From: Spiroplasma clarkii
GTDB lineage: Bacteria; Bacillota_I; Bacilli_A; Mycoplasmatales; Mycoplasmataceae
Length of the DNA stretch: 64,000 nt
Assembly: GCF_002795265.1 (NCBI RefSeq)
Contig: NZ_CP024870.1
Span: 868,001-932,000 of the forward strand
Direction: 5' to 3'
Positions 7,717 through 18,214 of this stretch are shown here, in pieces (position 1 is the stretch's first letter; every line of letters starts with the position of its first letter). The notes below the pieces were generated by a model. That model did not search any database. It saw nothing but the letters and a program-made list of their open reading frames with translations, and was not told the origin of the DNA. Position numbers and translations under genes: made by a program.

Positions 7717-9021
7717 ATGGAACTAATAGTTAAAAAGAAATTTAATATTTTTAAGGTTTTAATTTTGACATTTTTAGTTGTTTCTGTGCTATTTTTTATA
7801 ATTTCAAGCATTTATGATTGAAAAATTGCAGAGATTTTTGCTAAGGGTTTTAGCAATAAAATTTCAAAAATCTGAATTATCTTTATGGATGAACTAGGAA
7901 TGTATATTTTTGAACCCTCAGTCTTTGTGATGTTTGCAATTTGGTGAGAAACATTTGTTTTATACCAAAAAAAATATGCCAAAAATGAGTTTTTTAACAA
8001 AAATGTTTGAGTCAGTTACATATTCTACATTGTTTGTTTTGTTTTAAGTGCCCTTTTTATATATTTTCAAACAATTCAAAGATTTGCAGATTATGATAGT
8101 GGTTTTGGAAGTAGTTTTGATCCAAAATTATTAGAGTCAATTTCATGAAGACACTGGTCTTATGCAATTGTTAGAGTAATTCAAGTTTCTTTAATGTTGT
8201 TTGGTGCCTATTATTGTCGCTATATTTTTTCAAAACGTAAAGATGTCTTCACCCAAGAATATTGAATTGATGCCTTTAAAGGTATGTTGTACATGATGAC
8301 ACTTGCATTAATGATTTTAGCTGTCAAGTGGAGTTTTGGTAGACCCTTTTATTACAATAATATTTTTTCAAGTATTTTAGAAGAAATTGAGGCCAGAGGT
8401 TATACTTACAACCCTAACATTATTAAATGAGGTGCTGGAGTTGGCGCCCGAGGAGATGTCCCCTATTTTGAATGATGAGAACCCAATGGTTTCTTTGAAA
8501 ATATGAAGTATTGGTTTGCTAGTGACAGTGCTGGTAATCTAAGTGATAATGCTTGATGAAATAGAGCCTTTCCATCAGGTCACACAACATCAAACTTTGC
8601 TGCTTTTGGATTATGATTTTGTTTTTTAGGAGAACACAAAGGTAGAAAACTAACTAATAAAAAGATTGCAGTTTTAGTATTTTGTTTTTTATTGTTAAAC
8701 TCAATGAAGTTTTCACTAATGGTTTATCGTTTTCATTGGTTAAGTGATCTAGAATTTTCAACAATTTTTAGTATCTTAATGATTCCTGCAGTTAACAGCC
8801 TAGTTGATAAACATATGACTTATTTTATCAATCTCTTTAAAACAAGAGCTTTAAAACAAACAATACCTGGAGTTGTTATTGAAACAAAAAATGGTTTTTA
8901 CTTGTGTATGTATAAAGAATTTGGTTACCAAAAAATAAGTTATTATATAAGTCCAAAAAAATCAGCACCTGAAAAAATCAGCAAGAAAATGAAAAAATTT
9001 AGTCTAACTCAAGATGAGTAA
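7717..9021 (+). CDS. PAP2-family membrane phosphatase, copy 1
   Basis: 434 residues when numerous TGA are read as Trp. It is polytopic: TM segments near residues 10-30, 50-80, 100-120, 150-175, 195-215 and several more after 295. PAP2 active-site elements are in order: KWSFGRPF (motif 1), AFPSGHT (motif 2, general acid His) and YRFHWLSD (motif 3, nucleophile His and Asp). The family dephosphorylates lipid phosphates or pyrophosphates at the membrane face. A C-terminal ~60-residue soluble tail (TKNGFYLCMYKEFGYQKISYY) is basic. GGAGAG precedes ATG. Monocistronic; its terminator is shared with tkt on the other strand. Substrate unknown. Confidence 0.85.
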
Positions 9022-9050
9022 AAAAGTCCACCATTTTGGTGGACTTTTTG
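9021..9050. terminator. Bidirectional terminator between PAP2-1 and tkt
   Basis: AAGTCCACC / GGTGGACTT stem with loop ATTTT and A5/T5 flanks serves both convergent genes. Confidence 0.85.
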
Positions 9051-9061
9051 TTTGTTAAAAA

Positions 9062-11026
9062 TTATTTATTTAAATAAGTTTTGATGTTTTTTAAAATTTG
9101 TTCATTTTCAAATCCTTGTTTAGCGAGAACATCATCTCCAAAACCTGAATCACCAAATTTGTCAGCACTAATAACAAGACCTTTTTTACCTGCAAACTTA
9201 TGTCAACCAAGCTCTGATGAAGCTTCAATTGTAATAATATTTTCAAAATTTTTGGGAATTATTTGTTCTTGATATTCTTGTGGTTGTTGGTTGAATAATT
9301 CAACTGATGGCATTGAAACAACTCTTAAATTTTTATTTGTGATTTTAGACTTAGCATAAAGTGCATAAGCCAATTCACTAACTGTGGCAATGATTATTCC
9401 ATCAAGTGGTTGGCTTGAATCCTCACCACCAACAACATATGCTCCATTTAATGTTTTTGTTCAACAAGTTTCTTGATATGGACCAACATTTTGTCTACAC
9501 AAAATAATTGCAGTTGGAGTTGATGTTGAATTATAAGCATAAGTATATGCACCAATTGTTTCTTTAAGATCTGCAGGTCTTAAAACTGTTAAGTTTGGAG
9601 TTGCACGCAAACCAACCAATTGTTCAATGGGTTGATGAGTTGGTCCATCATATCCTGCAGCAATTGAATCATGAGTCAAGACATAAATTGGAGCTACTTT
9701 TTGTAAAGCGCTTAATCGAATGGCATTTTTCATATAATCTGAAAAAACTAAGAAAGTTGCTCCAAATGGTTTGAGATTTGAATGTAAAGCAATTCCATTA
9801 ATAATTGCACCCATTCCAAATTCTCTTACCCCAAATAAAATATTGTTTCCTTGGGGGTTGCTACTTGAAAAGTCACCAAAGTATCCTTGGACTTTAGTAG
9901 CTGCAATTAAGTCAGCACTACCACCAAATAAATTTGGCACCAGTTGGTGCATTTTTTTTAAAACTTCACCTCCAGATGCTCTTGTTGGTTCAGATTTTTC
10001 ATGCAGTAAATCTTTAAATTGTTCTTGTTTAATTGTGTGTTTTTCAAATAGTTCTTGATAAAATTGTGGGAACTTATTTTTGTATTCGTCTTTAATTTTG
10101 TTTCAAGAAATTTTATTTTTTGAACCTCTGTCAATTGAGTTTTTCTTTCACAATTGTTTTACTTCATCAAGAACTGTAAATTTTTCATAACTTCAATTGT
10201 AATAACTATAAACATCTTTCATAGCTTCATCATTTCATGGTTCACCATGCATTGCTGGTGTTCCAGATTTCTTATGCCCTTCTCCAATTAAAGTTTTACA
10301 TTCAATTATGGTAGGTTTGTCTTGTTGCTTTGCTTTTTTAATGGCAGCATCAATTGCTTTGACATCATTTCCATCTTCAACTTTAAGATAATTTCAATCA
10401 TAACCTTCAAAGACTTGTTTAAATTTATTAAACTGTACACTGGTAACTGCTGAATCTAATTGGATGTCATTTGAATCATACAAGACAATCAATTTATTTA
10501 GTTTTCAAACTCCAGCAAGTTGCATTGCTTCATGGGCAACACCCTCTTCTAAGTCGGCATCACCACAAATTACATAAGTATAGTGATCAATTATTTTTAA
10601 ATCACCTTGGTTATATTTTTGACTTAAATGTTTTTCAGCAGCTGCTAGTCCAACACCCATACCAATTCCTTGTCCTAATGGTCCTGTTGAAACATCTACT
10701 CCTGGAGTTACTCCAAACTCTGGGTGACCAGGAGTTAAAGAATTTATTTGTCTAAAATTTTTTAATTCTTTCATTGGAATATCAAAACCAGCCATTACAA
10801 GTTGAGCATATAACAAAGCACTTCCATGACCTGCACTTAAAACAAAGCGATCACGGTTTACTCATAAAGGATCTGTTACATCAATATTTAAATGGTTTAG
10901 ATATACTGTGTGCATTAATGGTGCTGCACTCATAACCATCCCAGGGTGTCTAGTTTTACTATTATGAATTTGTTCAACTCCCAAAATTCTTAAATTGGTA
11001 ATAGATTTTTTAATTAAATCAGTCAT
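9062..11026 (-). CDS. tkt: Transketolase
   Basis: 654 residues, normal length; a thiamine-diphosphate enzyme moving two-carbon units between pentose and other sugar phosphates. Visible are the N-terminal transketolase histidine region ([15 protein letters not shown] has HPG; also [11 protein letters not shown]), [14 protein letters not shown], the ThDP/Mg motif [13 protein letters not shown] with downstream [16 protein letters not shown], then the pyrimidine domain ([18 protein letters not shown]) and [20 protein letters not shown] lies before ATG 11026. It is the last gene of a seven-gene operon, 12 nt after a PTS EIIB gene, implying that the imported sugar enters the pentose-phosphate pathway. 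Confidence 0.96.
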
Positions 11027-11038
11027 TTTTTTTCTCCT

Positions 11039-11302
11039 TTATTTATTAAAATATTTTTTTATTTTTTCAAACGTTTCATCTTTATCGACAATATTTTGTA
11101 GAACTATTTTTTCTTGAAATTCAATACTATCCTCAAGGTCTGCACCACAAACAACAACATCTGTAGCATTAGGATCAAAAGAACCTAAGTTAATATGAGA
11201 AACTTCAGCATCAATTTTCAAAGCTTTGCAAGTTTCATTAATGTTCATTTCAATTAAGAAACTTGATCCAAGACCAGATCCACAAACTGCAACAATTTTC
11301 AT
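11039..11302 (-). CDS. PTS EIIB component, ascorbate (Ula) type, copy 1
   Basis: 87 residues; small cytosolic phosphocarrier with the ascorbate-type loop VCGSGLGSSFLIEMNI, Cys8 being the phospho-acceptor from EIIA and donor to the sugar bound by EIIC. It is about half identical to the EIIB encoded at 11984-12262 in the same operon (shared NLGSFDP, VVCG.DLEDSIEF), so the operon has two EIIB genes separated by the epimerase gene. A duplicate EIIB could serve a second permease or give dosage. Confidence 0.85.
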   Translation of the reverse strand: MKIVAVCGSGLGSSFLIEMNINETCKALKIDAEVSHINLGSFDPNATDVVVCGADLEDSIEFQEKIVLQNIVDKDETFEKIKKYFNK

Positions 11303-11323
11303 AGTTTCAAATCCTTTCTAAAT

Positions 11324-11983
11324 TTAATTCTTGTAAATTTCATTTAAAGTTTTTTGATAGTCAGAAGATTTAAATAACAATGAACCAACAACAATAAAAT
11401 CAAGTTTCATTGCAATTAGATCGTTAATGTTACTTCATCTAACTCCCCCATCAATTTGTAATTTTATTTTAAGATTTTGCTTTGCAATTTTTTGTTTAAT
11501 TTTTTTGATTGTGGTTCAAGTTTTTTCTTCAAACTCTTGTCCTGCAAATCCTGGTTTAATTGACATAATTGTTAACAAGTCAACTTCACTTAACAAATCA
11601 TCAAGTTGATCTAAGTTTGTTGCTAAATCAATTCCGAGTCCAACTTTACAACCACTGGTTTTTATTTTTTCAATTAATTCTTTTGTTGTTAAACTTTGTT
11701 GTGAATCCAAATGGAATGTGATGTAATCTGCTATGCAAATTTGTTCAATTAATTTTTCAAGATTATTAATCATACAATGAGCATCAATTACTAATTCGGG
11801 AAATTCTTTTTTGATACTAATTAAATTTTCAATACTGAGTCCTAAGTTATTAACAAAATGACCATCCATTAAATCAAAATGAATGTGAGTTATTCCTGCT
11901 TTAATTAATTTTTTAATTTCTGTACGCATTGCTAAAACATCACAAGTCATAATTGATGGAGTAATTTTAAATTCTTTTTGCAT
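11324..11983 (-). CDS. rpe: Ribulose-phosphate 3-epimerase family protein
   Basis: 219 residues, TIM barrel. Signature stretches are HFDLMDGHFVNN (metal/catalytic Asp), DAHCMINN (family DVHLMV), IMSIKPGFAGQEF (family VNPGFGGQ) and the closing IDGGV with a phosphate-binding VVGS. It interconverts ribulose-5-P and xylulose-5-P, or acts on a related ketose phosphate such as allulose-6-P. The stop codon of the upstream EIIB (TAA) directly abuts its ATG. With tkt two genes on, it fits conversion of a PTS-imported pentose derivative. Confidence 0.85.
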
Positions 11984-12262
11984 TTATAAATTTTCTTTTT
12001 TTAAAAATTCGGCAAGGGCATTTTTAACTTCAACTAAATCTAATAAATTTAGTAAAACAATTTTTTTATCAAACTCAATACTATCTTCAAGATCTTTTCC
12101 ACAAACAACTGCTAAAACATCTGTGGTAGGATCAAATGAACCTAAATTTGTGTGTTCAACTTCAATATCTTTACGATTTAATTCTTCTAATGCTTTTTTA
12201 ATATTCATTTCAACAATGAATGAACTTCCCAGTCCATGTCCACAAACTGCAACAATTTTCAT
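11984..12262 (-). CDS. PTS EIIB component, ascorbate (Ula) type, copy 2
   Basis: 92 residues with VCGHGLGSSFIVEMNI, Cys7 or 8 being the phosphorylation site. It is paralogous to the EIIB at 11039. The gene follows a membrane-anchored protein and ends in TAA fused to the start of rpe. It works with the EIIA at 12802 and EIIC at 13323. Confidence 0.85.
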   Translation of the reverse strand: MKIVAVCGHGLGSSFIVEMNIKKALEELNRKDIEVEHTNLGSFDPTTDVLAVVCGKDLEDSIEFDKKIVLLNLLDLVEVKNALAEFLKKENL

Positions 12263-12272
12263 TTTATTACCT

Positions 12273-12812
12273 CTATTTCTTTTTTATAATTTGAATTTTA
12301 TTTTGATTGATTTCATTTGGTTTGTTTAATCACAAGATTTCATTAATCAATAATAATATTTCTGAACTTTTCTTTGCTCATTTATTTAATTCACTAACAT
12401 ATAATCTGTCATTAAAATATTTTAAGATTGCAAAATTTTTTGGTTCCATATTTAATCTGCTACTTAATTTTTCAATTAATTTTGTTTCTTTTTGTTGTGA
12501 TTCAGCTGATTGTTTTTCAGGATCAGTGGCAAAAAATTTTAACAAATAAATCATTCTCTCTGAAATCATAATTGCTCGATAATTTTTATCTAACTCTCTT
12601 AAATTTTCATAGTTAATTTCTTCATGCATTATGAATTTTATTTTTGGATCATTTTTAAATTTTTTAGCTAATTTAAATGCTAAAAAATCAACTTGAACAT
12701 TTTCAAAATCAGGATTATTTTTCTTCTGATAACTATATCAAATAGCATAACCGCAACCAATAATGATTATCAATGCTAAACCAACAATGGCAATTATTTC
12801 ATTAGCTTTCAT
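12273..12812 (-). CDS. Membrane-anchored protein of unknown function in the PTS operon
   Basis: 179 residues. One N-terminal membrane segment (residues ~4-25, IIAIVGLALIIIIGCGYAIW) is followed by a positively charged stop-transfer (YQKKNN), which places the ~150-residue helical, charged body in the cytosol. I recognise no family. Its ATG overlaps the end of the EIIA gene (12802-12812), and 10 bp separate its stop from the EIIB start, so it is translationally coupled to the PTS genes. It may tether or modulate them; this is inference from position only. Confidence 0.7.
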
Positions 12813-13257
12813 TTTCAACCCCAGCTACAAAACTGTCAAAAGATTTTTGATCAGAAATGCTTGTTAGTTTTTTTATAAAATCTTGGTCATTTCAAAGTGA
12901 AACCAATTGTGCTAACAATTCCATATGACTATTGGCATCTGTTGTCACTAAGGGCACAATGATTTGACATGTTTTTTCATAGCCATTACCAAAAAACTTT
13001 AAAGGTTTTTTACAATAAATAAACCCTGTAGCAAGTTTTTTGGTGCTAGAGTCTGGACTAATATGAGGCATTGCTAATAGATCACTAAAAACAAAATATG
13101 GTCCTAACTTGTTTGTGGTTTGAATTAATTTTTCAATTCACAACTCATCAATAACTCCATCAGCAATTAGAGGTTTTATTCCTAGTTTTAAATTTTTAAT
13201 TCAATCATCACTGTCATTATCTAAATACACTGCATATTTTTTACAAATTAATTTCAT
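12802..13257 (-). CDS. PTS EIIA component (mannitol/ascorbate type)
   Basis: 151 residues, PTS EIIA type 2 fold. The phospho-accepting His is in LAMPHISPDS (~residue 66), and the second conserved pattern CQIIVPLVTTDANSHMELLAQL follows. It takes phosphate from HPr and passes it to the EIIB proteins downstream. It lies between the EIIC gene and the anchored protein and overlaps the latter by 11 bp. Confidence 0.85.
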
Positions 13258-13322
13258 AAATTCACTCAACCTTAATATTTTTTTAAAAACTTTGGTAATA
13301 TTAACCAAAGTTTAAGTCTTGA

Positions 13323-14822
13323 TTATTTTTTAACAGTTCTTGTTGTCTCTGTTGTAGAAACCTTTGGGGTTTCAGGTGTATTAGCACTAGTGTTTTTATT
13401 TACTTTTCTTTGTAAAATAGCACCCAGTGTGACCATGAAGCCAAATAAAACTAAGAAGACTGCAAGTACTAGGTATTTTGTTCAAGCTAATTTAATAAAT
13501 GAGAAGATTCCTAAAATTAAACCAAAGGCATAATCTGCATCTCCTCAAACCATTGGTTCAGTTTTATCAACTAAACTTAAAGCTCAAAAAGCAATTGGTA
13601 CTAGTGTAATTAAAATTCCATTGACAAAACCTCCCAGAATGCTACCTCAAACTCCACCTTTGGCATTACCAAAGACTCCGGCAGTAGCTCCTGTAAAGAA
13701 GTGGGCTGTAACTCCTGGGATTATAATAGCAAATAAGACACTATCAGCTTTTGATAAACCAATGGTAATTGCCATCATAATAATTCCCCCAACCAGTGAA
13801 GATAAGAAACCTATAAATACTGCATTTGGTGCATAGGGAAAGACTACTGGACAATCTAAGGCAGGTTTTGCTCCCTTAACAAGTTTTTCACTAACCCCTT
13901 TAAAGGCAGGAACAAGTTCTGCTAGAACTGTTCTAACTCCAAACAGAATAATTTCAATTCCTGCAGCAAATGTAAAGGCATCAATTATGATTTGAACAAT
14001 AACACTACCGTCAGAACTAACATAACCAATGTCAACTAGTCCTGCCTTACCTATTTTGATTCAGGCTGTGATGTATAAAATAATAAACAACAATAACATT
14101 GTTAGCACTACTGAAACATTTGAGTTTCTTAAAAAAGCTAATCCTTTTGGGAAATTAATTTCTTCAGTTGATTTTAATTTATCTTTTTTAGAAACTTTCA
14201 ATAATCCTTCTCCAATGTAACCTGCAATTGCATATGAAATTCCACTAGTGTGTGCCATAGCAATTGTGTCAGTTTTAGTAATTACTTTCATAAATCTTTG
14301 AGAAATTGCTGGGGAAATTATCAAGTACATTGACATAAATAAGCCTCCAACCATCAAGATCATTCAAGCATCTTTATTTCAAGCTGGATTCATTCCAATT
14401 TGTTGTAAAGCTACTGCAATCATACAAGACATATAAAATAACACATGTCCTGATAGATAAATATATTTTCATTTTGTAACTGCTGCTAATAAGATATTTC
14501 CCATCATTCCGATGATCATTATTAGAGCTGCTAGAGTTCCAATTTGTGCCATGGCTGCATAAACTGCTCCAAGGGCATCATTATTGGGAATAACTCCACT
14601 TACTCCAAATACTGCTTCAAAAACACTATTAAAGTGACTGATAGAACCTACTAAAACTCCGGCTCCACCTCCTAAAACTAAGTATCCAGTAATTGTTTTA
14701 AAGGTCGATGTTAGAACTTGGGTTGCTTTCTTTTTTTGTAAAATAGAACCAATCATTCCAAACAGACCTATTAATATCGCTGGTGTTGCGAAAAACGTTT
14801 GTACGAAGTATAATACTTCCAT
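13323..14822 (-). CDS. PTS EIIC permease, ascorbate (UlaA/SgaT) type
   Basis: 499 residues, about ten or eleven membrane segments. N-terminal FVQTFFATPAILIGLFGMIG and the GYLVLGGGAGVLVG stretch match UlaA-type permeases. The C-terminal tail is short, polar and Thr-rich (residues ~468-499). It imports and phosphorylates a sugar acid or pentose-like substrate using the EIIA and EIIB below. It is first in the operon EIIC-EIIA-anchored protein-EIIB-rpe-EIIB-tkt. In other bacteria Ula systems use UlaD/E/F; here epimerase and transketolase replace them, so the substrate need not be ascorbate. Confidence 0.88.
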
Positions 14823-14857
14823 TCATTTTCTCCTTCTATGGATTTTACTCCAACATC

Positions 14858-14866
14858 ATTATATCA
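14858..14866 (-). promoter_or_regulatory. Extended -10 promoter of the ascorbate-type PTS operon
   Basis: Minus-strand TGATATAAT, 36 bp upstream of the EIIC start. No clear -35 hexamer. Confidence 0.55.
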
Positions 14867-15348
14867 ACTTTTCGTTATTTTTTTTATTTTTTTTTAAAAA
14901 ATGGATAATATTGATTATCTACACTTTCATGACTGATATATGTCTTGATTAAGTTAAATAAATCCGGAATTTTAGTTAACTTACCACTTAAGGTGGTTAA
15001 ATATAAACTAATAAGTCTACTTTGAAATCTGGCTTGTAATTTTGCTCTGTTTTTACAAAAACCAGTTCAGATTTTTTGAAAACCCAGTTAGATTTTCATA
15101 AGTTTAATTAAGATATTAATTGATCTTTATTTTTTGACTTAACTGTAAAACTAAGCAGATTAAAATGACAATATTGTGGTTGGATTTTGTAAAACCGAGT
15201 TTTCTACTATTAAAAACCCCTATTTATTCTAAATAAATTGCTTTTTATAAGTAATTTACAAATAAAACCTACTTTACCCCACAAACATTATTAATTAGAA
15301 CATATTTTAACAAAAACTAAAAAAGTAAGTACATTAAGTACGTTTTAT
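14867..15348. other. Long non-coding spacer upstream of PAP2 gene 2
   Basis: About 480 bp between divergent transcription units. It is A/T-rich with no ORF. It contains a short CCAC/GGTG inverted repeat near 14990 and stretches resembling the spacer before PAP2 gene 1 (for example TTGACTTAACT), suggesting the two PAP2 loci were duplicated together with upstream DNA. Confidence 0.4.
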
Positions 15349-15357
15349 TGCTATAAT
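15349..15357 (+). promoter_or_regulatory. Extended -10 promoter of PAP2 gene 2
   Basis: TGCTATAAT in the same GTACGTTTT context as the copy-1 promoter, 20 bp before ATG 15378. Confidence 0.7.
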
Positions 15358-15377
15358 AACGTTGAGGAAAAGTTGTT

Positions 15378-16667
15378 ATGGAATTAATAGTTAAGAAAAA
15401 ACTTAATGCTTTTAGAATTATAATTTTAGCATTTTTAATTATCACAGTGCTACTATTTATAATTTCAAGTTTTTTTGATTGGCAAATTGCAGTAATTTTT
15501 GCTAAAGGTTTTAATAATAAAGTTTCAAAAATCTGAATTATCTTTATGGATGAATTAGGAGTTTATATTTTTGAACCTTCAGTCTTTGTAATGTTTGCAA
15601 TTTGATGAGAAACATTTGTTTTATACCAAAAAAAATATGCCAAAAATGAGTTTTTTAACAAACATGCCTGAGCTAGTTATGTATTTTACATAGTTTGTTT
15701 TATTTTAAGTGCAGTTTTTATCTATGTTCAAACTCTAGAAAGATTTGGTAATTATGACCGAGGTTTTGGGAGTTCTTTTGATCCAAAATTATTAGAATCG
15801 ATCTCATGAAGACATTGAGCTTATGCTGTTGTTCGAGTTATTCAAGTTTCTTTAATGTTATTTGGTGCCTATTATTGTCGTTACATTTTTTCGAAACGTA
15901 AAGATGTTTTCACCCAAGAATACTGGATTGATGCCCTTAAAGGCATCATATATATGATTGTGATGTCATTAATGATTTTAGCTGTCAAGTGGAGTTTTGG
16001 TAGACCCTTCTACTATGATAATATTTTTTCAAGTATTTTAAAAGAAATTGAAGCCCTGGGTTACACATATGATCAAAATGTTACCAAATGAGGTGCTGGT
16101 GTTGATGGACGAGGAGATGTCCCCTATTTTGAATGATGACAACCCAATGGTTTCTTTGAAAATATGAGATATTGATTTAAACGTGAAAATGGTGGTCTTC
16201 AAGGCGAAAATGCTTGATGAAATAGAGCCTTTCCATCAGGTCACACAGCTGCCACTTTTTCTGCCCTTGGACTATGATTTTGTTTTTTGGGAGAACACAA
16301 AGGTAGAAAACTAACTAATAAAAAAATTGCAGTCTTAGTCTTTAGTTTCTTAATTTTAAGCTCAATGAAATATCCTCTTATGGTTTTCCGCTTTCATTGA
16401 TTAAGTGATTTGGAATTTTCAACAATCTTTGGTCTTTTAATGATTCCTGTTGTTAGCATTTTGGTTGACAGACATGCAATTTACTTTATCAATCTCTTTA
16501 AAACAAAAACTTTAAAACAAACAATTCCTGGAATTGTGGTTGAAACTAAAAATGGTTTTTACTTGTGTATGTACAAAGAATTTGGTTACCAAAAAATAAG
16601 TTATTATGTAAATTCAAAGAAATCTACACCTGAAAAAATCAACAAAAAAATGAAAAATTTAATCTAA
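15378..16667 (+). CDS. PAP2-family membrane phosphatase, copy 2
   Basis: 429 residues; closely similar to the copy at 7717 throughout, with the same motif order KWSFGRPF, AFPSGHT and FRFHWLSD and the same basic C-terminal tail. The main differences are in the segment just before PSGH (residues ~265-285) and at the extreme C-terminus (MKNLI instead of a longer KFSLTQDE end). It is a polytopic membrane protein acting on a lipid-linked phosphate; substrate unknown. Weak GAGG site before ATG. It shares a terminator with bgl copy 1 on the other strand. Confidence 0.85.
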
Positions 16668-16684
16668 CACAAAATGATGAATAA

Positions 16685-16708
16685 AAAACCTGCCAAATGG
16701 CAGGTTTT
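16685..16708. terminator. Bidirectional terminator between PAP2-2 and bgl copy 1
   Basis: AAAACCTGCC / GGCAGGTTTT with a four-base loop; serves both convergent genes. Confidence 0.85.
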
Positions 16709-16747
16709 ATTTATTAATGCTTTATTAAGCATTGTTTTAAGTCTAAT

Positions 16748-18214
<1,467 letters not shown>

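Noticed and set aside
9771-10755. Open frames on the plus strand across the transketolase gene
   Set aside because: They are antisense shadows of a well-conserved gene, lack ribosome sites and have implausible compositions. The same applies to plus-strand frames over other minus-strand genes.
14980-15010. CCAC...GGTG inverted repeat as an operator
   Set aside because: The stem is four base pairs and not placed next to a recognisable promoter.
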